From the NCBI GenBank assembly GCA_025201765.1, contig MU623526.1, forward strand, positions 1 to 52,832: a stretch of 52,832 bases of DNA, in the 5' to 3' direction. The notes under the pieces are model-generated. The model saw only the letters and a program-made list of their open reading frames with translations, made no database searches and was not told where the DNA came from. Origin of the DNA: Daldinia sp. FL1419 (lineage: Eukaryota; Ascomycota; Sordariomycetes; Xylariales; Hypoxylaceae). Below, piece after piece: positions 22,349 to 34,930 of the stretch (positions are counted from its first letter, which is position 1; each line of letters opens with the position of its first letter). The position numbers and the translations under genes are program-made.

Positions 22349-23614
22349 ATGTGTCAACACTTAGGCGAGGGAGAGCCATCCGTCGCTTCGGAATCATCAG
22401 GGCACGGTGGGCTGGGTACGTCCGAACCTTTCCCTTGGGACGTTGGGGTATTTGACGCACACTGTCATCCAACCGACACGATGACGTCGATCGCAAGTAT
22501 ACAGGACATGAAAGCACGTGCTTTAACCGTCATGTCTACGAGAGCTCAAGACCAAGACCTCGTAGCCGATATGGCCTCTAAGCGTGGTATTAAAGATGAA
22601 AGCTTTACCTCGTCTTCCACAGAAGGGCATATGATTCCTTGCTTCGGCTGGCATCCATGGTTTTCTTACCAATTTTACAACGACCTCTCGGCTAACCCAA
22701 CTTACGACGGGACGGCCTCTGGCAAAATCTCGCACTATGATGCGGTACTAACACCATCACCTTCGTCTAAGGGCGTATCCTTTAGTGAAGGTCTGCCAGA
22801 ACCGCGCCCCCTTTCTGAATTTCTACGGGAGACCAAGTCCCGTCTAGAGCAATATCCTCTGGCTCTCGTTGGTGAAGTCGGCTTGGATAAAGCCTTTCGG
22901 CTTCCCCAAAGCTGGACGTCGGCCCACGAAGCTCAACGCGACACGGGACTTACGCCTGGTGGCCGCGAAGGCAGAACACTCAGCCCATTCCGAGTGCAGA
23001 TAGCACACCAAGCGTCAATCCTACAAGCCCAGTTGAGGCTCGCGGGCGAGATGGGCCGTGCGGTTAGTGTTCACGGGGTCCAAGCGCACGGTGTAGTTTA
23101 TGACACTATAGCCGAACTCTGGAAAGGACACGAAAAGCCAGTAACATCGAGAAGGGAAAGGAGACGAATCGCCGAAGGCGCGGAGGATTTCTCCAGTTCA
23201 TCTGAAGATGAAGATGAAGACTATACCGCATTTATGAACACGAGGAAAGGAATTAATGTGAACTCGGGCCACGGTAAGCCAAAACCTTACCCTCCGCGGA
23301 TTTGTATGCATTCCTTCAGTGGCCCAGTCGATGTTGTCAAGCAATATCTTCATCCCTCAGTACCAGCTAAGGTCTTCTTCTCGTTTTCAATTGTAATAAA
23401 TTGGAGTACGGGAGGTGGTGACAAAGCTAAAGAGGCAATCCGCGCCATTCCTGATGGTCGCATATTGGTCGAAAGTGATCTGCACACGGCTGGCGAGCGG
23501 ATGGACCAGTATCTAGAGGAAGTGTGCAGGAAGATATGTGAGATCAAGGGATGGGAATTGAAAGAGGGGCTTGTAAAACTAGGAAAGAATTGGAGAGAAT
23601 TTGTCTTTGGTTAA
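22349..23614 (+). CDS. TatD-family metal-dependent hydrolase (Scn1-like)
   Basis: This is an intronless frame of 421 codons. It has the TatD amidohydrolase-barrel signature: FDAHCHPTD (His 38 and His 40), CFGWHPW, the metal-bridging glutamate in LVGEVGLDKAF, a metal histidine in AVSVHGVQAHG, another in CMHSFSGPVDV, and the catalytic aspartate in ILVESDLHT. All key residues are present, so it should be active. TatD proteins are Mg-dependent DNases or related phosphoesterases; the fungal long form resembles S. pombe Scn1, a Cut9-interacting protein. An acidic Ser/Asp/Glu insertion (SSSSEDEDEDY, about residues 285-300) lies between two metal-ligand motifs and looks like a casein kinase 2 target. 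Nuclease function is inferred from family only. Confidence 0.9.
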   Translation: MCQHLGEGEPSVASESSGHGGLGTSEPFPWDVGVFDAHCHPTDTMTSIASIQDMKARALTVMSTRAQDQDLVADMASKRGIKDESFTSSSTEGHMIPCFGWHPWFSYQFYNDLSANPTYDGTASGKISHYDAVLTPSPSSKGVSFSEGLPEPRPLSEFLRETKSRLEQYPLALVGEVGLDKAFRLPQSWTSAHEAQRDTGLTPGGREGRTLSPFRVQIAHQASILQAQLRLAGEMGRAVSVHGVQAHGVVYDTIAELWKGHEKPVTSRRERRRIAEGAEDFSSSSEDEDEDYTAFMNTRKGINVNSGHGKPKPYPPRICMHSFSGPVDVVKQYLHPSVPAKVFFSFSIVINWSTGGGDKAKEAIRAIPDGRILVESDLHTAGERMDQYLEEVCRKICEIKGWELKEGLVKLGKNWREFVFG

Positions 23615-25478
23615 CTGGTATCTATATCCAGAAGCTTCCCATAGGCCATGGTACATCTAGAGAGATAATCTGCAACTTCTAGTAGTTATAGGTGGCTACA
23701 ACTCGACAACTACTTTTTATCTTATTACTCGCTAGAAGCGAGCCCACACGTTACGCAAATTGTCGAGATGGAAATTAGAGGAAGTATCGCCGGGATGACA
23801 GTCGTAGAATACTAGGCACTTGTATTCAATATGTAGCGAATCTGTAGCAATGGTAGGAGTATGCGAGTAAGTCGAGGGCGGAAGCATTGAATTAGGATAA
23901 GGTGCATATATAAAAGTGGACCATACCGGGGCATGCACAGATAAGCACAATTAGGCGCCCCCACTTTCATGTGCCTGGCGACCTGTGAAAGGCAACTGCA
24001 CCTAATAAGCTACCTAGGTACCTAGCTAGAGCGACCACCTGCAACCTACCTTTCTAGAAGGAGTTTTCCCATTTGCTCTCTCTGCCTTCCCTGATTTCCC
24101 GCCCGATTTCTCGCATATCTTCCAGTCACAAATCTTTCGGACGCACCCACCGACCCTGTGTCCCAAATCAGCCCAAACTTATTGATTGCTACATACCAAG
24201 TACCAGGCCACAATACCCCCGAACGGAACCTCGTTTTTTCTTTTATTTTTCTGATAGCCTGATAATCTGATGGGAACACAAGCATCCATCACTCTGACGC
24301 ATTTTTCATCCCGCAGTGCCATACATACGTCCCACAGCCAAATCCTTGTTACGACTGCATAGGGCCGTCCTGTCACCGGTCGCAGCCTTTTCCCCCCCTA
24401 CCAGACCTCTATTAGTAGTTTTTCCTCTAGTTGCGGCCGCTTGGCTCCTCCAAACCAGGCGTTAGGGTCTTCGATACATCTGGTGCCTGGTGTACGAAGT
24501 ACGTACGTACCTAACCCCCAGAAATAAAATAAAAAGAGTACATACGATACAATCTCTTCACAACCTTACCTAGGGTCCTGGTTACTGGTCCTGGTAGCTT
24601 AGCTCTGGCCCACGCGGTAACTGTTGATATTCGCAGATTGGCGAATTGGCACCATCCCACGCCTATTACACAGAACTGTGGTCCCGCTCTTATTACCTGT
24701 CTTAGCTTTTGGCTCATCCTCATAACGAATCCTTGGCCGTCTCGTCTAAGACAATACTACGTACGAGAGACGAACTTCGGAGACGTCTGTTCTGGAAAGG
24801 GGAAGCCTGAACTCAGCTGGCGTTAGCTTTTTTCTTGACCGTCCCGTACCTTGCGTACCTACATACCTACACGCACACGCATACACATACATACGCTATA
24901 CACACGGTACAGTTTGCTTTGGTACAATAGGTACACCAGAAACCAGGTATTCGGCCCTACATCTTGATATAATCTCTTTCAAGGTATCTTTTCGAGGTAC
25001 CGAATACGTTGTGCCAGTTCCTCGCCGATTAAGGTACAATACATACGTTGATACATACATTGGAATCGCGCTGTACTAGCGCTGTACACAAACCCCTTTG
25101 AGGTTTTCGAATTGAGTAATCAATTCGGTCCAAAGTCGACGCCGTTCATCCCAAACCAATCGATTAGGAAAGAAAGGATTATTGCTATAGGCCAGGAGCA
25201 GTTTGACTCAAGGTTTAACGTTTAGTAAAGTGACACCAAGGTCTCGTTGTTTGGCTCGGGAAAGAGTTTCGGGGTGCATAGCTGGCACTTCATCGTCATA
25301 CACCCTTGCTATTTTCGGACGCACCCCACACAAACGCGCGACACACCATATTCGCTTGTTGTGGTGAACAAATCTGAGCCCCAACGAGTCCCGTCCCAGA
25401 TCTGCCCTCGCCCACGTCACGCCCGCGCCGCCCAGCCCTGCCAGCTGTGCCAGCCGTGGTGCTAGCCTATCGTGAGCC
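23615..25478. other. intergenic region with simple-sequence tracts
   Basis: No gene recognised. It contains the TACCTAGGTACCTAG motif at 24011-24025, repeated ACGTAC words at 24495-24512 and a CACACG/CATACA tract near 24870-24905. The right end, C-rich from 25320, is presumably the leader of the SSXT-like gene. Confidence 0.5.
24011..24025. repeat. palindromic TACCTAGGTACCTAG motif
   Basis: A perfect copy of the dispersed word, flanked by AGC and CTAG that extend the palindrome to AGCTACC...CCTAGCT. Confidence 0.7.
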
Positions 25479-27171
25479 ATGTACGCAGGCCACTATGGTC
25501 TTCCCAATGCAGTTCCTCCTGCGGGATTACAATACAATGGCGGCGCCCCACACTCAGCTTCTCACAACCCTCATTTGCAGCCCGGTCAAGGTCCTCCCAA
25601 CCAGGCCTCGATGTACAATCAGCAGTTTCCCATGGGTGCGCAAGCCGGCGTCGGTTTCCCTGGTGCTCCTAACATGATGTCAGGTCCTGGCCCTGCAGGA
25701 ATGATGCAAAATACCGGTATGCCGCACATGGCCGCGGCTAGTGGTCCGAGTAAGCACCTTTCCTTACTGTCGGGGCTTCTTTGTCTCCTTGGTCACGTTT
25801 ATTTCCCGTAATCTTCTATGCTGCTTGTCTAGGGCGGCTGATAGCAGATTCACACATCACCCCCGGCGCGGAAGACATCGGTGGTCGTGTAGTCTCTGTG
25901 CTCCCGTGGCTCACCTTACCAGGTAGTCTAATGGACACGGGAACAAACCGCCACTGCCTATACGCCCTACACCACAGCGTTTTATTATACCAATAGGCTG
26001 ATTCGCTAACCTGCATAGTGCCTAACTACCAACCACCATATACGAACTCGCCTTACGGTGTTGGCGTCCCCAGCTCCGTTGCGCCACAGATGAACGTCCC
26101 TCCCAACTACGCGATGGGCGGCGGCATGCCTATGTCTGGATTTCCCATGCACCCTGGGATGAATCCACAACAACAGATGATGCAGCGCATGCAACCGCCT
26201 GCAGCGAATACACCGGGAATGTCGACTCCCACACCTCAACGACCTTTTCAAAGTCAGCCTCCTCAGAACACTCCGACTGCGAATAACACGTCGAATTCCC
26301 AGCAGCACCCGATGTCGACACCGCAAAACGCGCACAGCACTCCTCAAAACCAGATACCGAACAACTCGCAGCAGCAACCGCACGCTCAACATCAACCATC
26401 GTCCAATAATATCTCGACGCCGCAAACCCCAACCTTCCCGGCATCAGCTCAAAATAATGGACCTAGTAACGCGCCATCCGGGTCGACGCCGCTCAGCCCG
26501 AGTTCGGATTCTAGGGATAAAGAACGGGTTGGCGTAATTCTGGAGATTAACAATGAGTTGCTATTAGAAGCCATGCAGATACAAAATACGCAACAAATAT
26601 TGAAAAAGGAGAGGGCTTCTGCCAACGGCACCGACGGTGCTTCAAACGAACCAGAAAAGAAACCCACAGAGGAGGATATGTTAGCACAAGACTACCTCCA
26701 GTGAGTCTGAAAATGGCTTTGGGAACGAGACTAATGCTGACCTGTAATTGTAGTTGTATGCGAAGACTCCAGACCAATTTGACATATTTAGCAGCTTTGG
26801 CCGACAAGAAAGGCAACGTCACGGCCGGTCCGTGTCCGAGTTATTTGAAACCGCCGCCACTCAATACTGGCATCAAATTAAGGATGATGTTAGGTCCGGA
26901 TGGATCTGAGAATCAAGAAGCCCCGGACCGGGGAGAGACAGCTAAATATATCCAAGAATTGTACAAAAAACTTCAAGCCCTTTACCCAGGTATTGATCCG
27001 AACAAAGAACCGACAATCACAGCCTCGGGACGACAGAACGCTCAGCAAGCGAATTCAATAAAACCTGGTTCGCGCACGCCTGGTCAGCCTAGCCCGGGGG
27101 GACAGCAGACTCCAAAGATGGCCACGTCGGTGCCACCATCTTCTGCCATGAATATAGCAACCGGGCCATAG
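25479..27171 (+). CDS. SSXT/SS18-domain protein, putative SWI/SNF subunit
   Basis: Three exons (25479-25749, 26019-26700, 26754-27171) encode 456 residues. Residues 1-250 are low-complexity, rich in Pro, Gln, Met, Gly and Asn. The SSXT signature follows: INNELLLEAMQIQN (about 266-279) and, after an insertion of about 30 residues, LAQDYLHCMRRLQTNLTYLAALAD (about 312-335). The second part is completed across intron 2, where CA|T recreates His and the next codon is Cys. The C terminus is again disordered. SSXT proteins (human SS18, related to yeast Snf11) are stable or accessory subunits of SWI/SNF remodellers and bind the ATPase, so nuclear chromatin regulation is likely. Intron 1 (269 nt) is long for this window. 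Confidence 0.85.
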
Positions 27172-27573
27172 AGATTTATAAAAGCATTTCAATTCCAAAA
27201 ACTGTTGAGGACAAGCCCACTTTTGCAGGGATATAATATACGGCCCTTGAAAATTCAAACCCGAATGGATCGGCTTCTTGATATGGAGGTAGGCATTTTA
27301 CGCTACGTTGTATCTTGTATAGAATCAATACCCCGCTAAGATCAATGTTAGGTGGTGATATTGGGGCCCCGAAGAGAGATTTATGAGGCGTCGGCGTTAT
27401 TCTTTTAGGATGGGATGCTGCTTTACTGTCGTTAGATAAAGGTACCTACATACCAGAGTCAAGACACTATAGTTTGCATACGGTCAAAAGTTTTCGAATG
27501 CCTGTACCAAATAGATGTTCGTCGGGAACGACGTTCTTGCATTTATACCTCATCCATCCACCCCGTATAAATT

Positions 27574-27587
27574 TACCTAGGTACCTA
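27574..27587. repeat. palindromic TACCTAGGTACCTA motif
   Basis: A perfect 14-bp copy of the dispersed word, 0.4 kb beyond the SSXT-like stop codon. Confidence 0.7.
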
Positions 27588-28375
27588 TATAAGACAGCAT
27601 GTTAAGCAATAGATACGTGGGGCAAATTCGACAAAGTGAAAAGAACGGATGCAGGATATATAATGGTTAACTACGAAGTATGGGGAGATCACGATGCACG
27701 CTACGTGTTATTTATTTCGATAGACATTATACTGATGACATTGTGTCTGGTGGGAGTGTTATGTTAATTAAAAGAGCTTCGCTACAGGTGTGAACGGGTA
27801 TGAGCCAGCCACTAATTACTGCCTTGACTTACTGACTTTGACAATGGTACTATGTATATCGCTGAAACTAGATCTTAGCCACGTATCAGGAGTTTAAATA
27901 GGTACGGAAACCGTCAGATGTCATCAACCAGACCTCCGCGTTACTAGGTTTTCTGGAGCTCAAGCTCCCACAGACGATGGCGGCATGGTAAAGGCGGGCA
28001 CAGCGGACACATGATAAAAAAAAAGGTCAAGCCGCAACATTGAAGGCTCTAAGGTTGAGTGGAGAAGTTTATGCGCTAATGTCGCGGGATTATGCGAGAA
28101 AGCGGTTCTAAGATAACCCAATCATGCAAGGCGAGTCGCTTCTGGAACTCTATGTAAAAAACAGGGGCAGGACCGCAGACGAGTTAACTTGGTTCGTCGA
28201 CTTGCCTAGGTTAACTAGGTAGTTCATGTAAATTATGATATATGTGAAAGGAGTTATACATGCTAGATGCTAGACCGCCTCTCAAAAGCCAGAGCGTGCA
28301 TATTTAGATACATATTTTACTATGCATCTCCGTAACCCCAGCCACCGATACCTATCACGATGACTTGAAGAAACA

Positions 28376-28421
28376 TAGGTACCTAGGTTAGGGTATTTAA
28401 ATTCCCTAGGTAGGTAGGTAG
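28376..28421. repeat. cluster of TAGGTACCTAGG and TAGG units
   Basis: One TAGGTACCTAGGT copy is followed 20 bp later by CCTAGG and three direct TAGG units, showing that the word grades into a simple TAGG repeat. Confidence 0.65.
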
Positions 28422-29643
28422 TCATCCGTAAGCCACAAATATAGCAAGAAAAGTGCTGAGGAATGCAATTTATATAATTCAAGTGGTAAGACTTATTCAT
28501 AGTGTCAAATCGAATATTTTATACCTAGGTAGATACCCAGGGGATCGTTGGGATTTAGGGTCAAATAGATTGTTAAATAGCGGCTAATGCAGGGACGGGG
28601 CTAGTATTAGTGACCAATTTATGGCCCCAATTGGAGAAGCGAGTTAAGAGAGTTTGTGTAACTCATTAAACCAATGATACGGGATGGATGCAACCTAACG
28701 TGATAGGGGAATTGGGGAATTGGGTGTTAGTGGGCTTTTTTTTTTTTTTTTTTTTCCCTCTTCGGCCTATCTTGGTAGGTACCTACGTTGTCACTTTTAG
28801 GTAGGTAGGTAACTGGACTTTAGCTGGGCCCTCTCCTCTTTTCAACCCTCCTTCCGCCTTTGAATGCCCTCCTTCTACTGTTAGCCTTTAATACCCTTTT
28901 AATTGATATCGGCGTGTTTCGTCTTGAATTGTTTTCTTATTCGTTCATTATATTCCTAACTTATTTCCTACCTAACCTATTAATAATAATTAATCATAAT
29001 AAGCTGTGACTACTTCTCATTGTTCATAATTCCTCGAGTCTTTCGTTAATCCTCTAGGCTATCCACTCCTTGAACTCGTCCATCATATGTTTTCTTTAGT
29101 TATATCCACAGGCAAACCGACAGGCCCCTACCAAGACATCCAGACTAGCAATTACCATTGCATAAACTTGAAATATCCCCTTCTAGACCAAAACCCATCG
29201 TTATTAAGTAACGATTTCAACCCTAGACAAACCGAAGAGGGAAACGTCTAAGCTGATTGTCCCCCCCCCGGAATCCCTGAAGCGAGTCCACTCTGTCCCG
29301 ACTCCCCCTGTTTCCTTGGCGGGCGGCACCCGAAGGCTGGTAGATGCGCTGTAGTTGCTCGAACGAAACCATTTTGAGTCTTAATGCGTGTAAAATACAC
29401 CGCCGTTACCTCAAATCGCGCTAGAACTTCTCACCGTTTTTCGAAGCTGTTCGATTTGCTTTTGTGCTTGTCCGTTGTCGATGCACCGTCCTACGAGACT
29501 AAAGATAATCTTGAGGTTAATCTGAGGTCAAGGGGGGAATCATAAGCCTCGAGAGACAAAGTGACACTGGATTGTAGATCGGCCATTCCAGTCACTATCG
29601 ACCACCGACCAACCTTCGTTTCGAACCGAGGATAACCTACGTG

Positions 29644-32600
29644 ATGGAGGGGGATTCGGATATCCAGCAGAAAAATGAAACTTCTTCAGTGAATGTGCCG
29701 ACGAGTCCGGCAGAGTCAAGCGTATTGAAATCACCTGTTGAGAAAGAAGAACGCAGAATGCCGGGACATGATTCGATGGTGACGGTTCGATTATCGGAAC
29801 CACCTTCTCTATCGGTGAATACGGACCTTCCGTTAAGCCCAATGCCATTTAGAAAGAGCATCTGGGGACATGAATGCACACCTACAAGTGCAACCGCGCC
29901 TAGTGTACCACCAGTAATGGAAGTAGAGGAAGGAGACATGGAAGAAGAAGTTCAAGTAGATTTGAAATCGCCCACTAGCCCAAAATCTCTACCGAAGGAC
30001 GTCGAAGATACAACTACCACCCAAGAAGAGAAAGAGAAGCCAATTATCGAAGACGACCCAATGGACGACTCCGATACTGAAGAGGTCAATTGGGACCAAT
30101 TACAAAAAACTGAAGATGAAGAAGTCAAAGATCAAGACGACAATGTATGCTTATGATATCCTATTTTTAATCTGGCCATACCAAGTTGAAGAACGGGGTT
30201 GACATGGCCCAAGTCAAGTTGGATTTTACGACGACGACGCTAACAATGATCCTTCATATTTTAGTCTACGGCGTTGTTATTGGCACGATTGGAACAAGAG
30301 AATAATAAACTCGCCACAAATCCAAAAAGCGTCAAAGTCAAGGTAGTCGAACAACCCCCGATCCGCCGGCCCAGACCACCATCCATGGCACAGATGCGAG
30401 ACATGGTGAACGCGCCGCCTCCAATGGCTCTACGGTACTCTGTCCTCCCTCCTCCGCCGATGACGGATCTTGAATTTTACATGGCCCTAGTCAAAGATTA
30501 CCAGCAGACTGCTGCCCGCCTTCCTACATTACTATCTAAGAAAATTAGAAAAGGTGTGCCTCCACCACTGCGAGGGGTTGTATGGCAAAGCATGGCGGGT
30601 GCTCGTGATAGCTTCCTCCTAGAGGAGTTTGATAGGCTCAGCGGCGAGTCGAGTCCTTATGAAGGAATCATCGGCAAAGATCTGGGTAGAAGCTTTCCTG
30701 GTGTAGACATGTTTCGAGACCCCGACGGCGACGGACAACGAATGCTCGGAAGAGTTCTCAAATGTTTTAGTCTCTACGATACGAAGATTGGCTACTGTCA
30801 AGGACTTGCTTTCCTGGTCGGTCCTCTACTGATGCACATGCCGGATAGTCAAGCTTTCTGCGTTTTGGTCCGGTAAGTATCCTACGAATCTAAATTTTTT
30901 TTTTCTTCGTCGTCGAAGAGTGGCTAATATGTTTGAAAATAGGTTGATGGAATATTATGACCTACGATCGTGTTTCTTACCCGACTTGTCAGGTCTACAC
31001 GTTCGCATCTATCAATTCCGAGAGCTCTTAAAACTGCATCTACCCACATTATCGAATCATCTAGAGGAGCTCCAGGTTGACCCAGCCTATGTTTCACAAT
31101 GGTTCCTCTCCTTTTTTGCAGTAACTTGCCCCCTGCCAATGTTGTTTCGCATCTACGATGTTATATTTGCCGAAGGCGCGTCGGAAACGATCATGCGGGT
31201 AGCCCTGTCACTTATGCGAAAGAACCAGAGCCGCATCTTGGCCTGTACTGAGATGGAGGATGTCATGCAGCTCCTTTTATCTCGTGGCCTGTGGGACTGC
31301 TATCATTACAATGCCGATGAATTTGTCGATGATTTCGTTAGCTTATCCGGGGTTGTATCGAGAGAGAAATTAGCACAACTTGAACAGGGGTATCGCGAGG
31401 AAAAGATCGCCAGTGCCAATGCCGCGCGAACGGCCGATGTTACCACAGCCGCCTCCCGCTTTTTAGGTCGTCTATGGGCTACGAGTATCTCCTCCCCGAA
31501 ATCTGGAACTCTTTCTCCCGGTTTTGCTGCACCTTTGAGACCGTTAAGTATGTTGCGCCGAAGTGCATCGAAACAGAGCTTGGCTTCGACATTGAATTCA
31601 ATGGAAGCCAGCTCTTCTAGCGTCCTTAGCTCGACATCTACCGACGCTACTACCATATCTCGCGATTCCACTTCCAATGCTGACGATTCATCAATTCGCG
31701 AATCGACACCAGTCGTCGCCAAGCAACAATCAAGCCGTAATGCTGCCGACAGGAACCTACACACTCAAATTGAAGATCTCCTTACCGCCCTCAGCGAATT
31801 GCAACGAAACCACGCACTACTGGCCACACAGCTTCAACAAGAGAGAGAAGAACGCGACGAAGACAAGAAGGCTGTCAAGTCATTGCTAGATGGACTAAGG
31901 AAGGAAAAGGCCGAGAATGAGGCAAACGAAACTGCAGAGGACAATAAAGATGTTGATGATAAAGCGGAGGATGGAATTGAAGGAGAGGAGGCACCTACCC
32001 AGAGCCAATTGTCTCTATTAGTAGAGGCAGTTGAAGGTCGCTTTTGTGTTGAAGGACGCGAGCGCTCCGAGTCATCAGTATTAACCAAGACACAACTTCG
32101 CGAAGAACTAGCCAGGGCCAAGGATAATCTCAAGATTGAGATGTCCAGATCCCTAGAGTTCAATCGGCGCATCGAGGAACTTGGACAGGAAGCGAACACT
32201 CTACGGGAGCAGCTCCGAGAAAGTCACGCCCATGTTCGAAACCTCCACCAAGACAAGCAGCGTCTTGAGAAACAGGTCCATACTATGCGTGTGCGAGCTT
32301 CATCCGAGACGGTCGGGCCAGAGTCTGGCGGGTGGTTTTCAGGAAGTAACCTGTCCGCTAACAACGCCACCAGCGGCGGGGCCGGTCGCGGTCTCCGGGA
32401 GCTAAAGCTCGGACGTAGCAAGTCAACACCCAATACACAGTCGGCCTTCGGCCAGCGGTCCGGTTCATTAGTAAGAACACAAACGGAGCCGATCCCGCCA
32501 AATGAGCATGATCAACTCGTTTTAGAGCTAGTACAAGCCAAGACTGCTGAAGCAGTAGCTCGTCAGGAAGCCGACGAGTACAAGCAGAAGCTTGAAAGCC

Positions 32601-32791
32601 TACGGAAGGCGTATGGACTTGGACCAGCCGATTCCCCTACTCCAACAGTTACCTCGACTGCGATGGGGGTGATTGGACGTTTCACAGCCACGGTGTCGGA
32701 TACAAGCAATGGTACTAAGAGCGCTTCTGCTGTCAATAGCACACCGGCACCTGCCACTAACAGTGGTAGTTTTTGGGGCTGGCGACGATAA
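29644..32791 (+). CDS. TBC-domain Rab GTPase-activating protein, Gyp5-like
   Basis: Three exons (29644-30144, 30265-30872, 30943-32791) encode 985 residues. An acidic, disordered N terminus precedes the TBC domain (about residues 264-480). That domain opens with KGVPPPLRGVVWQ and has the arginine finger motif I-x-x-D-x-x-R (IGKDLGR, Asp 306, Arg 309) and the glutamine finger YCQG (Gln 346). It is therefore predicted to be catalytically competent. The join at intron 2 gives VRLMEYYDLRSCFLPDLSGLHVR, a well-conserved TBC segment. After a Ser-rich linker come long coiled coils (about 620-700 and 730-800), the layout of yeast Gyp5, a GAP for the exocytic Rab Ypt1/Sec4. Assignment to the Gyp5 branch rather than another TBC family is inference from architecture. 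Confidence 0.9.
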
Positions 32792-34930
32792 TGATCGTCG
32801 AGTATTGAGTGGCGGAGAGCGGAATGAATAGCGCATGGCATTGCGCGGCCGAGGTATTGGAGCCTAGCTCTTCTCATTAGAAAGAAGCAAGCGAGCATTG
32901 TTGGGAAGGGTAGAAGAAGGGATATGCATTTCTATGTCGACTCACAAGGACAGACTACATATATCAGTAGGGCGGCGGATCATTATGCTTTATATTCTAT
33001 TTATCATAATCACTTATCCCGGCCCGGCGTATATAGATGGGGGTTTCTTTTTGGCTGGGCGGCTTTTTCTTTTGCTATTCGACATTTGCTTACTTAGCTT
33101 GAGAAGGCATACGCGAGCTTAGAATACCTGCACCGCGCAAGGCCGAAAGAGCGGCAGCTTGGAAAGGCATGTTGCGGATCGCTTTTGCTTTTGCTTCCAT
33201 GGTTAGTAAAAGGACAAGAGTATCTCGATATCTAAAATATAACATTGCCTACCTATCGAACTTGAGAATTATCTGTCCTTGTAAAATTGCACAAGTCATA
33301 CGAGATTTACATTGGACCACCTGTGTTATCATCAATATCTAGATCATGCTTAGCTTCTCGACTACAGCAAGATGATCCCCACTAGACAGAGACAGCCTAG
33401 GCCCTAGGCACATAGGCGGGTCACGCTAGGCAACGCTTTTACCGTAGCGATGACGAGGTTGAAGTAAGCATGATCTCTAGGGCTATGATGATGAATGCTC
33501 ACTGTAGAATGCGTCATTCAGGTTCCATCATATTGCATCTGAGATGGAATGGGTAGCAGGTTGCTCTATATCTAATGAGTAGTATTTAGTAATTATCTAC
33601 TCTACTTACCTGTAAAAGATCCACGGAGCATGGTCGTGTGCCTCTAGCGGATAATCACATGCAAGGTTTTCGACCACGGCGGAGTGACGACATGGGGTGG
33701 CTTTGGCCCTCTCTAGTTTCTAGTTTTAGCAGAGGATGTTTCGGATTGGAAATGAGTCGCACGAGATACGATAGAAAACAATGCAAATATTGGTTTTTTT
33801 TTTTTTCGGATACCCAAGTAATGTATGATTGAACTGAAATGAGTACCTACACGTATGTATTAAGGGTGTTTAATACGTATTTATTTTTAACGAGGCAGGT
33901 GATGGCATGCTTCTGGAAAATGGAAAACGGAAAATGCAAATTCGTGACTTGACGGGACGGAAGCATGACGTTTGACAGGATTTACTAGCGACTTCGGGGT
34001 ACGTTCTGGGTTCCTGCAACTAACGAATAGCGCACTCGTAGAAATCTTGTAGCTAAAGTAGGAAAAGGAACATTCAAGAAGGTGGTGAGTTCCCCCTTAG
34101 GTGTGGCTGATAGGTATTGTAGCAGTTTATGTACAATAGTACCTGCTGGCACACCTGCTGGCGAAGGTGGTCCGGCAGGTGGTTTAGGTGATGGTCTGCT
34201 TCTATGGTTGGTCAGTTGGGAAGCTGCATCATGCTGGCCCTGGCGTGGCGTCATAACGACCAGATAGAACGACCCAGGAAGCGCGAAGGTACTTGTTTCC
34301 TAGGCAGTAACTACCTAAAGGTACCTAAATTACTAGGTACGCCTATGGAATTCATTAGTAGGAGGTACTGTAGCACTATCATACCTAGCCACATTGACAA
34401 GTAAATGCACAGGATGCAGTACCTAAAACAGCTCCGCTAGCTTGGGCTAAGGTCTGGGTTAAAGGTCTTGATGAAATCACTCCTTTTTATTTGGGACCTG
34501 GCCTTTGCTTCAACCAGATCTCTCAATCCCACTAACCTTTCCCTACCAATAAACCTGAAATTCCTCCCGCACCAAACAAATAACTAGCAGAAAAGTCCCA
34601 AAGACTTTCTTATCTCTGTTGCTTTGACGTCTTCTTTTTTTTTTTTTTCCCTCTCTTCCTCTACACTCTCCCTTTAACTTTAACCAAACAACTACAACAA
34701 CAAAACATCACCAACAGACTTTATTTACAAGTACGTAAGCCTGCTTCGTCTTTTCCCCTTCTTTCCTTTCTAACCGAACCGTAATCATCGGTAACACTAG
34801 AGCTCACCCACAAATTTTTTTTTAGAACAAAACAGAAAAGCATCCGGCATTCCGAATACCAACACACTTTTGATCTCTCCCAACCTACGATAGCAACGTA
34901 AACAATTGGTATCACCAAAGATCATTCACC
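32792..34930. other. intergenic region upstream of RTN1
   Basis: No gene recognised. A short CACCTGCTGG duplication lies near 34141-34160 and a TAGGTACC-type cluster at 34300-34345. From 34480 the sequence is T/C-rich with a run of T at about 34636-34648, then CAACAACAAAAC-type leader sequence directly before the RTN1 start. This CT-tract plus CA-rich leader is typical of strongly expressed fungal genes. A GTACGT at 34731 could be the donor of an intron in the untranslated leader; this is not proven. Confidence 0.45.

Larger units (their letters stand above)
27172..29643. other. intergenic region with motif clusters and poly-T
   Basis: No gene recognised in 2.5 kb. It has TACCTAGGTACCTA at 27574-27587, a denser cluster at 28376-28421 and 28770-28810, and a 20-T run at 28736-28755. 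The last 700 bp are pyrimidine-rich and probably hold the promoter and leader of the RabGAP gene. Confidence 0.5.
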
